A stretch of 64,000 nt of DNA from NCBI GenBank assembly GCA_021324595.1, contig JAJPIV010000080.1, positions 1 through 64,000 on the forward strand. Reading direction: 5' to 3'. Under the pieces are notes generated by a model that saw only the letters and a list, made by a program, of their open reading frames with translations, was not told the DNA's origin and ran no database searches. This document shows positions 50,801 through 62,214 of this stretch, in pieces (the stretch's first letter is position 1; each line of letters opens with the position of its first letter). The position numbers and the translations under genes were made by a program. This DNA is from Actinomycetota bacterium (GTDB taxonomy: Bacteria > Actinomycetota > Actinomycetes > Streptosporangiales > Streptosporangiaceae).

Positions 50801-52534
50801 GTGATGGCGGGCGTGACGGCGAGCATCGGACCTGACCAGCGCGGCAAGGCGCTCCGCGAGCTGACCGAGGCCGAGCATCAGGTCCTCGTGGTCGGCGGCG
50901 GGGTCGTCGGCGCGGGCGTGGCGCTCGACGCGGCCACCCGCGGCCTGTCGGTCGGCCTGCTCGAGGCCAGGGACTTCGGGTCGGGAACCTCCTCCCGGTC
51001 GAGCAAGCTGATCCACGGCGGCCTGCGCTACCTGGAGCAGCTCAACTTCGGGCTGGTCCGCGAGGCGCTGACCGAGCGGTCGCTGCTGCTCCAGCGGGTG
51101 GCGCCGCACCTGGTCAGGCCGGTCAGCTTCCTGCTCCCGTTCACCCATCACGGCTGGGAGCGCGCCTACCTCGGTGCGGGCGTGAGCCTGTACGACCTGC
51201 TCGCGGTCACCCGCGGCCAGCTCCGCGGGCTGCCGGTGCACCGCCAGCTCACCAGGAGGGGCGCGCTCCGGCTCGCGCCCGCCCTGCGCAGGTCCGCGCT
51301 CACCGGCGGCCTGCTGTACTGGGACGCCCGGGTGGACGACGCCAGGTACGTGGTCAGCCTGATCAGGACGGCCGCGGCCTACGGCGCCCGGGTCGCCTCG
51401 CGCACCCAGGTCACCGGCTTCGTGCGGGAGGGCGAGCGGGTCACCGGCGTCCGCGCCGTGGACCTGGAGTCCGGCTCGGAGCTCGTGATCAGGGCCCAGC
51501 AGGTGGTGAACGCCACCGGGGTGTGGACCGACGAGATCCAGGCCATGGTGGGCGGGCGGGGCTCGATCAACGTCCGCGCGTCCAAGGGCATTCACCTGGT
51601 CGTGCCGCGGGACCGGATCCAGTCCCGGACCGGGATCATCCTGCGCACGGCGGTCAGCGTGCTGTTCGTGATCCCCTGGGGGCGGCACTGGATCATCGGC
51701 ACCACCGACACCGACTGGGCGCTGTCCAAGGAGCACCCGGCGGCCAGCCGCAGCGACATCGACTACCTGCTGGGCCAGGTCAACCGGGTGCTCGCGGTGC
51801 CGCTCACCCATGACGATGTCGAGGGCGTCTACGCGGGCCTGCGGCCGCTGCTCGCCGGGGAGTCGGAGATCACTTCGAAGCTGTCCCGGGAGCACGCCGT
51901 CGCCCATCCGGTGCCCGGGCTGGTGATGATCGCCGGGGGCAAGTACACCACGTACCGGATCATGGCGCGGGACGCGGTCGACGCGGTCGCGCACGGCCTG
52001 GACGGCAGGATCCCGCCATCGTGCACCGATCAGATCCCGCTGGTGGGGGCTGACGGCTTCCGCGCGATGTGGAACTCGCGGTACGCCCTCGCCCGGTCCT
52101 CCGGCCTGCACGTGGCCCGGATCGAGCACCTGCTGCACCGCTACGGCACCCTGGTGACCGAGGTGCTCGACATGATCGCCGCCCAGCCGGACCTCGCCAG
52201 GCCGCTCACGGCCGCCGACGACTACCTGCGCGTCGAGGCGGTCTACGCGGTCACCCGCGAGGGCGCCAGGCACCTGGACGACGTGCTGGCCCGCCGCACC
52301 CACATCTCGATCGAGACCTGGGACCGCGGCCTGGCCGCGGCGGAAGAGGTGGCGACGCTGATGGCGGGGCCGATGCGCTGGCGGCCCAGCCAGGTCACCA
52401 GGGAACTGGAGAACTACCGCGCGGGCGTGGCCGCCGAGCGCAAGTCACAGGAGGCCGACACCGACACCGACGCCGACGCGATCAGGCTGGGCGCCCCCGA
52501 CATCGTGCCCGTGCTCGCCGTCAACGGCGGCTGA
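50801..52534 (+). CDS. glpD: Glycerol-3-phosphate dehydrogenase, FAD-dependent
   Basis: Membrane-associated enzyme oxidising glycerol-3-phosphate to dihydroxyacetone phosphate with electrons to quinone. The 577-residue product has the FAD site VLVVGGGVVGAGVALDAATRG, SSRSSKLIHGGLRYLEQLNF, the substrate loop GTTDTDW and MIAGGKYTTYRIMARDAVD, plus the C-terminal DAO_C domain with the double RP(L/S) helix. GTG 50801 ends the 7-nt gap after TAGCGT (leaderless pattern); ATG 50804 is one codon later. It is 32 bp after the dehydrogenase pair but seems to have its own promoter. Confidence 0.95.
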   Translation: MMAGVTASIGPDQRGKALRELTEAEHQVLVVGGGVVGAGVALDAATRGLSVGLLEARDFGSGTSSRSSKLIHGGLRYLEQLNFGLVREALTERSLLLQRVAPHLVRPVSFLLPFTHHGWERAYLGAGVSLYDLLAVTRGQLRGLPVHRQLTRRGALRLAPALRRSALTGGLLYWDARVDDARYVVSLIRTAAAYGARVASRTQVTGFVREGERVTGVRAVDLESGSELVIRAQQVVNATGVWTDEIQAMVGGRGSINVRASKGIHLVVPRDRIQSRTGIILRTAVSVLFVIPWGRHWIIGTTDTDWALSKEHPAASRSDIDYLLGQVNRVLAVPLTHDDVEGVYAGLRPLLAGESEITSKLSREHAVAHPVPGLVMIAGGKYTTYRIMARDAVDAVAHGLDGRIPPSCTDQIPLVGADGFRAMWNSRYALARSSGLHVARIEHLLHRYGTLVTEVLDMIAAQPDLARPLTAADDYLRVEAVYAVTREGARHLDDVLARRTHISIETWDRGLAAAEEVATLMAGPMRWRPSQVTRELENYRAGVAAERKSQEADTDTDADAIRLGAPDIVPVLAVNGG

Positions 52535-52559
52535 CCGGCCCGGGCCCGGCCGCCACTAG

Positions 52560-53573
<1,014 letters not shown>

Positions 53574-53601
53574 CGGAGGCGCCGGCGCGTGCCGCACGCG
53601 G

Positions 53602-54987
53602 TCATCGCCCGGCCGCCTGCTGGTCCGCGGGCGGGCCAGCGGCGAGATCCGCGGTCGCGGGGTGGCCTGCGCCCTCAGCGCCGGCGCGTTCGCCGCCGGT
53701 GAGCGAAGCGGCGACGCCGGCCGGGGACGCGGCGGAGCCGGCCCCGGCCCGGCTGGACCGCCGCCCGCGCATGACCAGCCCGGCCAGGCCCGTCGCGCAC
53801 AGCCCCGCCGCGACGGCCGCAGCCAGCGCCCCCCGTCCGCTCGGGCCCGCGGGCCGTGCTGCCGTGGCGCCGGGCGCGCCGGGATGGCGCTCCCGGGCGG
53901 GCCGGCGGGGCGCCGGGAGCGGCCGGACGAGCACGCCCACCGGGCGGATGTGCCCGTCCATCGCGAACCCCCAGTCGAGCAGCCGTTCCGCCGAGGTGAT
54001 CTCGGTGAGCGGGGTGGCGTGCAGGATCGTCACGATCAGCGTGACGCCGTGCCGGCGGGCCATGCCGATGTAGGTGGCCCCGGCCGCCGTCGTCCAGCCG
54101 ATCTTGCCGCCAAGCCCGCCCCGGTACTGGGTCAGCAGGTAGTTCTGGTTGGCCAGCCAGACGCTGCGGTGCGCGGTGACCGGGAACCGGGCGGTCAGCG
54201 TGCGGTCGTACCGCATGAACGCCGGCATCCGCAGCGCCTGCCGCGCGATCAGCGCCAGGTCGTAGGCGGACACGACCTGCCCGGGCGCGGGCAGGCCGTT
54301 CGGCTGCCTGGCGACCACGTCGTAGGCCTGCAGGTGACGGGCCTCGGCGTTGATCAGCGCGATTCCCTTGCTGAACGAGCCGCTGGCCTGGATCAGCGCC
54401 ACCGCCGCGTCGTTGGCGGAGATGAGCAGCAGGGCGCGGAACAGGTCGGCCACCTTGTACCGGTGGCCGGGGATCAGCCCCACGATGTTCGGCTCGACCG
54501 AGGCGGCCCGCCTGGTCGCGAGCACGGTCTGGTCCGGCCTGAGCCTGGGCAGCATGGTGATCGCCGTCAGCACCTTCAGCGTGCTCGCCGGCGGGAACAG
54601 GCCATGCGGGTCCTTGGCCGCGATGACCTCGCCGGTCGTGGCGTCCGCGATCACGTACGCGGAGGCCGGCACGGCGGGCAGGGGCACCGCACGGCCGGGC
54701 GGGTAGCTCACCACGATGCCGTGCCCGGCCATGCGGCGCCCGCCGACGTCGGGGAGCGGGATGCCCCCGGGCGTGACGGCGGCGCGGTGCCGTGCGGCCG
54801 GGGCGCCAGGGCCAGCCCGGCCGGCGCCGGCGGCCGGGCGCGCGGCAGCGCTCAGCGCCCGGGCGGCGGCCGGCGCGACGGACGGGCCGGGCATGGTCGC
54901 CGAGGACGCGATCGCCAGTCCGACCGTGGCGGCCGCGGTGACGATGCCGGCCACCGACAGGGCGGCGCTGCGGGTGCTCGACTGCAT
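53602..54987 (-). CDS. dacA: D-alanyl-D-alanine carboxypeptidase (PBP5 family)
   Basis: Trims the terminal D-Ala of peptidoglycan pentapeptides outside the membrane. ATG 54987 follows a G6 run and gives 461 residues: signal-like segment (~8-30), an Ala/Pro linker, and a penicillin-binding fold with SxxK (S135, K138 in PASTLKVL), SAN (190-192) and KIG (295-297) in place of KTG. A hydrophobic segment near residue 405 (ALAAAVAAGLCATGLAGLVM) is a C-terminal membrane anchor. The next 287 bp to the mutase gene form a divergent promoter region without clear hexamers. Confidence 0.9.
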   Translation of the reverse strand: MQSSTRSAALSVAGIVTAAATVGLAIASSATMPGPSVAPAAARALSAAARPAAGAGRAGPGAPAARHRAAVTPGGIPLPDVGGRRMAGHGIVVSYPPGRAVPLPAVPASAYVIADATTGEVIAAKDPHGLFPPASTLKVLTAITMLPRLRPDQTVLATRRAASVEPNIVGLIPGHRYKVADLFRALLLISANDAAVALIQASGSFSKGIALINAEARHLQAYDVVARQPNGLPAPGQVVSAYDLALIARQALRMPAFMRYDRTLTARFPVTAHRSVWLANQNYLLTQYRGGLGGKIGWTTAAGATYIGMARRHGVTLIVTILHATPLTEITSAERLLDWGFAMDGHIRPVGVLVRPLPAPRRPARERHPGAPGATAARPAGPSGRGALAAAVAAGLCATGLAGLVMRGRRSSRAGAGSAASPAGVAASLTGGERAGAEGAGHPATADLAAGPPADQQAAGR

Positions 54988-55274
54988 GTTCCCCCCGATC
55001 CCGCGGGCGGCAGGGCCGGCCGCGGGCGCCCCGCCGCGGCGGCTGGCTGGATCACCACGGGCGAGGACGGCGCCCGCGCGGGGCCGGCGCTGCCTGCTGT
55101 GCCCTGTGGACCTTCCCCGCGGCGCGCCGCCCGTACTCCTGCCGCAATCTCGCGCGAGGCCGCGGCAACCGGTGCGATCGCCGCCGATCGCTCGCAAAGA
55201 CTCGCCCAGGAGCGGGCCGGCCAGAGGCCAGCCGCTCGCCCGGGGGGCGCGCAGGCCGGCCGTAACCTTGTGCC

Positions 55275-56855
<1,581 letters not shown>

Positions 56856-57309
56856 CCGGGTCCCGGCCCCGGCGCCGGGCCCAGGCGGCCGTGCCCCGGC
56901 GCCGGGACGGCCCCGGCGGTCACAACCGGGCACACCCGCCCCGGCAAGGCGCCGGGCGGTCACAATCGGGCAACACCCGCGCCCGGGCGGTCCGGGCGCT
57001 ACGATGCTTACCTGTGCCGGGACGCGTCCCGCCGCCTGCGGGATGCGGGGGAGGGTGCTCTCCGGCGCTGCGTCGGCACGGCGGGAGCCGCCGCGTCAGC
57101 GCGTGATCCGGCCAGTGGTGCGGGCGGCCCTGGCCTGGGCCGGCGGGAGGATGGCGTGGATCGCCACGCCCGCGTGCGCACCGCGGGTTCCGCGTCGTCG
57201 CAGCGGTGCCAGGGTCGAGACGAGTGCGCGAAGGATCACATGGACACGCTCTGTGCCCGGCGGTTCCGGGCAACATCCCCGGCGGAACGGGGGCCGCGGG
57301 GGAGGCGGC
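56856..57309 (+). promoter_or_regulatory. Long intergenic region before the M20 gene
   Basis: Two palindromes CCCGGCGCCGGG (56868-56879, 56895-56906) follow the mutase stop and may end its transcript. Next come two direct repeats, GGCGGTCACAACCGGGCA + CACCCGC (56915-56939) and a near copy (56955-56980), exactly 40 bp apart. A -10-like TACGAT stands at 57000-57005. If used, it gives a leader of ~300 nt with several GC hairpins before the gene at 57310. A 30-codon frame from GTG 57014 exists but has nothing to support it. No known riboswitch was recognised. Confidence 0.45.
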
Positions 57310-58755
57310 ATGGCCGAGCATGACCTGGCCGGGGAGCTCGACGCGTTCCTCGCCGCCCACGAGGCGGAACTGATCGAGTTCCGGCGGGACCTGCACGCTC
57401 ACCCCGAGGTGGGGTACGCCGAGCACCGGACGACCCGCCAGATCGCGCTGCGCCTCGAGGCCGCGGGGCTGCGGCCGGCGATCCTGCCCAAGGGAACCGG
57501 GCTGATCGCCGACATCGGCGGCGGCGCCGGGGACGAGGCCTCGGTCGCGCTGCGCGCCGACATCGACGCGCTGCCGATCACCGACGAGAAGAACGTCCCC
57601 TACCGGTCCCTCAACGCCGGGGCGTGCCACGCCTGCGGCCACGACGTGCACACATCGGTCCTGCTCGGCACCGGGCTGTTCCTCGCCCGCGCGGCCGCCT
57701 CCGGCGCGCTGCCCGGCAAGGTCCGGCTGATCTTCCAGCCCGCCGAGGAGGTGCCCGGAGGCGCCCTCGACGTGCTCGCCGCCGGGGGCATCTCGTCGGT
57801 GGACCGGATCTTCGCGCTGCACTGCGACCCCAAGCTGGAGGTCGGCAAGGTCGGCACCAGGATCGGCGCGATCACCGCCGCCTGCGACAAGGTCAAGGTG
57901 ACGCTCTCCGGCCCGGGCGGGCACACGGCCCGGCCGCACCTGACCGCCGACCTGGTCTTCGCGCTCGGCAAGATCATCACTGAGCTGCCGGCCGCGCTGT
58001 CCCGGCGGATCGACCCGCGCTCGTGCCTCAGCCTGGTCTGGGGCAAGGTGAGCGCGGGCACCGTCGCGAACGCGATCCCGGATCTCGGCGTCGCTGAGGG
58101 GACCGTGCGCTGCCTGGACGACGGCGCCTGGCACGCGGCCCCCGAGATGCTCAAGGCCCTGGTGGAGTCGGTCACCAGCGCGTACGGGCTGACCGGAGAC
58201 CTCAGCTACGTGCGGAGCGTGCCCCCGGCGGTGAACGACGCGGCGAGCACGGCGATGATCGCGGCCGCCGCCGACCGGGTGCTCGGCCCCGGAGCGGTCA
58301 CGCAGGCGCCGCAGAGCCTGGGCGGGGAGGACTTCGCCTGGTACCTGGAGTCGATCCCGGGGAGCCTGTTCCGGCTCGGCACCCGCCGGCCCGGCTCGGT
58401 GGACGAGTTCGACATCCACCAGCCGATGTTCGACGTGGACGAGCGGTGCATAGGCGTGGGCGTCCGGGTGATGTCCGCCACCGCGCTGACCGCGATCGGC
58501 CCGGGCAACGGCGCGGGCCCCGCGGGCGGGCCGGCGCGGCTGACGGGGGCGACCATGGGCGCTGCCGGGGGCGCGGCGGGCGGGTCGCTCGCGGGCGGGG
58601 CGGGCGGCCCGCTCGCGAGGAGGGCGGACGGTGAGGCGGCCGGGGCCGCGGGCGGCGCCGCGCTCGCCGGACCGTTATTAGCCGGGGCGGCCGGCGGCGC
58701 CGCGCCCGCCGGGCCGGCGCGTGCCCGGGCCGGGCGGGCATATCCTGGTCGGTGA
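57310..58755 (+). CDS. M20D family amidohydrolase
   Basis: A 481-residue metal-dependent amidohydrolase. The family start is LIEFRRDLHAHPEVGYAEHR; C109, H111 and H114 in ACGHDVH and E146-E147 in FQPAEEVPGG are metal or catalytic residues, and GPGGHTARPH marks the dimerisation lid. Members cleave N-acyl amino acids, hippurate or auxin conjugates; the substrate here is unknown. A GAGGCG site precedes ATG 57310. The last ~85 residues are Gly/Ala-rich low complexity beyond the normal family end. Confidence 0.9.
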   Translation: MAEHDLAGELDAFLAAHEAELIEFRRDLHAHPEVGYAEHRTTRQIALRLEAAGLRPAILPKGTGLIADIGGGAGDEASVALRADIDALPITDEKNVPYRSLNAGACHACGHDVHTSVLLGTGLFLARAAASGALPGKVRLIFQPAEEVPGGALDVLAAGGISSVDRIFALHCDPKLEVGKVGTRIGAITAACDKVKVTLSGPGGHTARPHLTADLVFALGKIITELPAALSRRIDPRSCLSLVWGKVSAGTVANAIPDLGVAEGTVRCLDDGAWHAAPEMLKALVESVTSAYGLTGDLSYVRSVPPAVNDAASTAMIAAAADRVLGPGAVTQAPQSLGGEDFAWYLESIPGSLFRLGTRRPGSVDEFDIHQPMFDVDERCIGVGVRVMSATALTAIGPGNGAGPAGGPARLTGATMGAAGGAAGGSLAGGAGGPLARRADGEAAGAAGGAALAGPLLAGAAGGAAPAGPARARAGRAYPGR

Positions 58756-58788
58756 ACGCCCGACCCTGATGCCGGAGCAGCAACGAAC

Positions 58789-59535
58789 GTGTCCGCACCC
58801 GACAAGCGCGCCGCTGCCGGGGACCTGCCGGTGACCGCGGGGCGGCGCACGGCCGACGGCAGGCTCGTCTACCGGATGGTGGCTCCCCTCGTCATCTGGT
58901 GGGGCTGGGTGGCCGTGGCCCTCTTCGGCCTGGGCGACCTGGCGGTTCAGGGACACGACCTGCTCTCGCTCAGATTCGGGCTCGGCGTGCTCACCGTGAC
59001 CGGCGTCGTCTACGCCTGCACGCTGTGGCCGCGCGTGCTCGCCGGCGAGTCCGGCATCGAGGTGCTCAACCCGCTGCGCCGGTTCCACATCCCGTGGAGC
59101 GCGGTGAACGGGATATTCCTCGGGGACTCGGTCGAGGTGCAGTGCGCCCGGCCGGCGCCGCAGAAGGACAAGACCGTGTACAGCTGGGCGCTGTCCTCGC
59201 CGCGCCGGGCCCGGGCAAGGGCGCAGCTGCGGGGGCTGCGCTGGGACCGGGGCTCGGGCAGCCGCCCGGCGAGCTACGACCGGCTGCCCGAGCCCGCGCG
59301 CCAGATGGCCAAGGCGCAGCCGGCCGAGGTGTTCGCGCGCGAGCTCGCGCGGATGGCAGAGGAGGCGAAGGCCCGCGCCGCTGCTGGTGCCGGAGCCGGC
59401 GCGGCGGGCGCCGGCGCGGCCGTGTCCGCGGCCGGCCAGCGGCCCGAGACGCTGACCGCCCGGTGGGCGTGGCAGCCGCTCGCCGCGATCGTCGCCCCCG
59501 GGATCGCCCTGGCGATCGCGCAGCTCATCCGCTGA
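58789..59535 (+). CDS. PH-like domain membrane protein
   Basis: A 248-residue GTG-started protein with hydrophobic segments at ~30-48 and ~58-80 and another at the C-terminus (~228-246). Between them lies a bacterial PH-like domain (GESGIEVLNPLRRFHIPWSAVNGIFLGDSVEV), the form seen in actinobacterial membrane proteins of unknown role, then an Ala/Gly linker. TATCCT at 58741-58746 could be its -10 box, inside the end of the previous gene. Confidence 0.8.
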   Translation: MSAPDKRAAAGDLPVTAGRRTADGRLVYRMVAPLVIWWGWVAVALFGLGDLAVQGHDLLSLRFGLGVLTVTGVVYACTLWPRVLAGESGIEVLNPLRRFHIPWSAVNGIFLGDSVEVQCARPAPQKDKTVYSWALSSPRRARARAQLRGLRWDRGSGSRPASYDRLPEPARQMAKAQPAEVFARELARMAEEAKARAAAGAGAGAAGAGAAVSAAGQRPETLTARWAWQPLAAIVAPGIALAIAQLIR

Positions 59536-59571
59536 GCCGGCCCGTCATCCGCCGGGCCCGGCCCACCGGGC

Positions 59572-60024
59572 TCACGCTCCGATCGAGGTGCACGGCCGGG
59601 CCCGCAGCTCGCGGACGTAGTCCGCCGGCGCCCCGGCGGCCTCGGCGGCATCGGCGACGATCCCCAGGTACCGCGCGGAGGGGAGCCCGCCCTCGTAGTC
59701 GTTGAGCACGTACAGCCAGGCGAGCACGTCGCCGTCGAGAGTCGCCACCCGAACCTTCAGCTTGCGGTAGTAGCCGAGCGTCGCCCCGTCCCAGCTGTCC
59801 AGCGTCTCCTCGTCGGCCGGGCTGACCTCGTAGAGCACGACGAACACGCGGGATCCGGCGTCCTCCACGACGGTGGCCAGCGCGCCCTCCCAGCCCAGAT
59901 CCGCGCCGCCGAAGGTGAGCCGCCAGCCTTCCAGCCAGCCGATGCCCGCCTGCGGCGAGTGCGGGCAGCGTCGCGCCATCTGGGCCGCGTCCATGTTGCT
60001 GCCGTAGGCCGCGTACAACGCCAT
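59572..60024 (-). CDS. Gamma-glutamylcyclotransferase-like protein
   Basis: A 150-residue GGCT-fold protein. AYGSNM (6-11) is the hallmark loop, followed by GWRLTFGGADLGWEGALATV and VVLYEVSPADEETLDSWDG. In human GGCT and in typical relatives a catalytic Glu stands in the LDxxEG motif; here D79 takes that place. The enzymes form 5-oxoproline from gamma-glutamyl compounds, but the activity of this one is uncertain. TACGCT lies 8 nt before the ATG on the minus strand. Divergent from the flavoprotein gene. Confidence 0.87.
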   Translation of the reverse strand: MALYAAYGSNMDAAQMARRCPHSPQAGIGWLEGWRLTFGGADLGWEGALATVVEDAGSRVFVVLYEVSPADEETLDSWDGATLGYYRKLKVRVATLDGDVLAWLYVLNDYEGGLPSARYLGIVADAAEAAGAPADYVRELRARPCTSIGA

Positions 60025-60146
60025 GGTTGACTAGCGTACGAGGCCAGAGCGGCGCGAGTGGTCAGGATGTCCCCGGCGGAGCGGCCTTGCCCGGGCAATC
60101 GCCGGCCGGCGGGGCGCTGCCCTGGATGTGATCGGATGGGGGGAAC

Positions 60147-61634
60147 GTGAGGCAACCGCGCCCGCGCGTGGCGATCATCGGCGGAGGTCCCGGAGGGTAC
60201 GAGGCTGCCCTGGTCGCCGCGCAGCTCGGCGCCCAGGTGACCCTGATCGAGGAGAGCGGCCTCGGCGGCTCGTGCGTGCTGACCGACTGCGTTCCGTCCA
60301 AGACGCTGATCGCCACGTCGAGCCTGCTGGCGGCGGTCGAGGAGGCTCCCCATCTCGGCGTCCGCGTGGTGGCGGGCGGGCCGGAGCGTGATCCCGGCCC
60401 GGCCCGCGGCCGCGGTGACGGGCCGGGACGCCGGGACGGGACGGCGAGCGGTGGCCGGCCGGGGCCCGGGGACCGGGCCGGGCGCCAGGGCCGCGCGCGG
60501 GTGGATGCCCGGCAGCTGAACGCCCGCGTCCGCGCGCTGGCGGCGGCGCAGTCCGCCGACGTGGCCGCCCGGCTGCAGGCCGAGGGGGTCGAGGTGGTGG
60601 CCGCCCGGGGCAGGCTGGCCGGGCCCGGGCTCGTGGCCGCCGGCGGCCGGCGGATCCAGGCGGACACCGTGCTGATCGCCACCGGGGCGCGGCCCCGGGT
60701 GCTGCCCGGCGCGGAACCCGACGGCGACCGGCTGCTCACCTGCCGGCAGCTGTACGACCTGACGGAACTGCCGGGCGAGCTGGTCGTGGTCGGCTCCGGG
60801 GTGACCGGGGCGGAGTTCGCCAGCGCCTACCAGGCGCTCGGCTCGCGGGTCACGCTGGTCTCCTCGCGCGAGCGCGTGCTGCCGAACGAGGACGCCGACG
60901 CGGCCGTGGTGGTGGAGGACGTGTTCCGGCGCCGCGGCATGCGGGTGCTCAGCCGGTCCAGGGCGGCGTTCGCCCGGCGCTCCGGCGACGGCGTGGAGGT
61001 CGGCCTGGACGACGGGCGGACCGTCTGCGGATCGCACTGCCTGCTGACCGTCGGCGTCGCTCCGGCCACCGAGGGAATCGGGCTCGGCGAGGCAGGCGTC
61101 GCCATGGACGAGCGGGGGTTCATCACCGTCGACCGGGTCTCGCGGACGTCGGTGCCCGGCGTGTACGCGGCCGGGGACTGCACCGGGGTCTGGATGCTCG
61201 CCTCGGTCGCCGCGATGCAGGGCAGGATCGCGATGTGGCACGCGCTGGGCGAGGCGGTGAAACCGCTGCGGCTCGGGCATGTCGCCGCGACGATCTTCAC
61301 CGAGCCGGAGATCGCCACCGTCGGGGTCAGCCAGGCCGAGACGGACAGCGGCGCGGTGCGCGCGCGGACCGTCAAGCTGCCGCTGGGCACCAATGCCCGG
61401 GCCAAGATGGACGGGCTCGACGACGGGTTCGTCAAGCTGTTCACCACGCCGCACAGCGGCATCGTGCTCGGCGGCGTCATCGTCGCGCCGCGGGCCAGCG
61501 AGCTGATCCTCGCGGTCTCGCTCGCGGTCGAGCAGCAGCTCACCGCCGAGCAGGTCGCCCAGACCTTCGCGGTCTACCCGTCGCTCAGCGGCAGCATCAC
61601 GGAGGCGGCGCGTCGGCTGATGCAGCCGGCGTAG
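60147..61634 (+). CDS. lpdA: LpdA-type NAD(P)H quinone/disulfide oxidoreductase
   Basis: A 495-residue flavoprotein of the pyridine nucleotide-disulfide oxidoreductase family. It has the FAD motif VAIIGGGPGGYEAAL, C43 and C48 in GSCVLTDCVPSKT, the NAD(P) motif VVVGSGVTGAEFASAY and YAAGDCTG. The C-terminus reads VYPSLSGSITEAA without the His-Glu pair of lipoamide dehydrogenase, favouring a quinone reductase as in mycobacterial LpdA. Residues ~78-117 are a Gly/Arg/Pro insert absent from that protein. GGGGGG precedes the GTG. The 3' end overlaps the opposing gene by 38 bp. Confidence 0.9.
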   Translation: MRQPRPRVAIIGGGPGGYEAALVAAQLGAQVTLIEESGLGGSCVLTDCVPSKTLIATSSLLAAVEEAPHLGVRVVAGGPERDPGPARGRGDGPGRRDGTASGGRPGPGDRAGRQGRARVDARQLNARVRALAAAQSADVAARLQAEGVEVVAARGRLAGPGLVAAGGRRIQADTVLIATGARPRVLPGAEPDGDRLLTCRQLYDLTELPGELVVVGSGVTGAEFASAYQALGSRVTLVSSRERVLPNEDADAAVVVEDVFRRRGMRVLSRSRAAFARRSGDGVEVGLDDGRTVCGSHCLLTVGVAPATEGIGLGEAGVAMDERGFITVDRVSRTSVPGVYAAGDCTGVWMLASVAAMQGRIAMWHALGEAVKPLRLGHVAATIFTEPEIATVGVSQAETDSGAVRARTVKLPLGTNARAKMDGLDDGFVKLFTTPHSGIVLGGVIVAPRASELILAVSLAVEQQLTAEQVAQTFAVYPSLSGSITEAARRLMQPA

Positions 61635-62202
61635 CGCCTGCCGCCGGCGCAGCGCTCCCGGGGCGGGGCCGCTGGTCGCGGGGGATCACCAGGCGCAGCG
61701 CCGACCAGGTCTGGTCGATCGCGCAGACCTTGGTGTCGACCAGGCCGGCAGCCCGGGCGGCTCGCCTGACCGCCTCGTCGCTGAGGTCGGTGCGCGCCCC
61801 GGAGGCCCGCTTGGGCCAGGCGATCCACAGGCCGCAGGCGGGGGCCATCCGGGCGCGCAGCCGGCCGGTCATCTCCTGGAGCTCGGCGCGGCTCGTCACG
61901 AACGCGACGATCACGTCGAACAGCGGGGCGTCCTCGAGGGCGGCGCGGATGATCGCGCGGTCGCCGACCTCCGCCGCGAGCCGGTCGGCGAACCCGTCCG
62001 GCGCGCCGACCACGGCCACCTCGTCATCCTCGCCGATGCCCAGCTTGCGCCCGAGCGGCACTGGCGCCTGCTGGTTCCCCGGTGCGGGCTGGTTCCCTGG
62101 TGCGGGCTGGTTCCCTGGTGCGGGCTGGGGCCGCGGCGCCCGGGAGCCGGGGACGGCCGGCCGCCCCGGGCGGGCCCGCTCGCCGCGAGGATTCCCCGAC
62201 AC
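61597..62202 (-). CDS. DUF3052 family protein
   Basis: A 201-residue actinobacterial protein of unknown function. The core (LGRKLGIGEDDEVAVVGAPDGF, VIVAFVTSRAELQEM, CGLWIAWPKRASGARTDLSD, AAGLVDTKVCAIDQTWSALRLV) matches DUF3052. GTG 62202 is chosen since it lies 12 bp after the upstream gene; the first ~45 residues include three NQPAPG units. A GTG nearer the core is possible. Last gene of the minus-strand set. Confidence 0.83.
   Translation of the reverse strand: MSGNPRGERARPGRPAVPGSRAPRPQPAPGNQPAPGNQPAPGNQQAPVPLGRKLGIGEDDEVAVVGAPDGFADRLAAEVGDRAIIRAALEDAPLFDVIVAFVTSRAELQEMTGRLRARMAPACGLWIAWPKRASGARTDLSDEAVRRAARAAGLVDTKVCAIDQTWSALRLVIPRDQRPRPGSAAPAAGATPAASADAPPP
62073..62126 (-). repeat. 18-bp tandem repeat in the DUF3052 gene
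   Basis: Three 18-bp units (plus-strand GGTTCCCTGGTGCGGGCT, the first with one C for T) encode a Pro/Ala/Gly/Asn/Gln hexapeptide three times in the linker before the conserved domain. Copy number changes would keep the frame. Confidence 0.9.
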
Positions 62203-62214
62203 CGCCCGCCGCCG

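Noticed and set aside
57014..57106. Thirty-codon leaderless gene from GTG 57014
   Set aside because: It stands 8 nt after TACGAT but its composition is that of non-coding GC-rich sequence and no homologue is recognised; more likely leader RNA.
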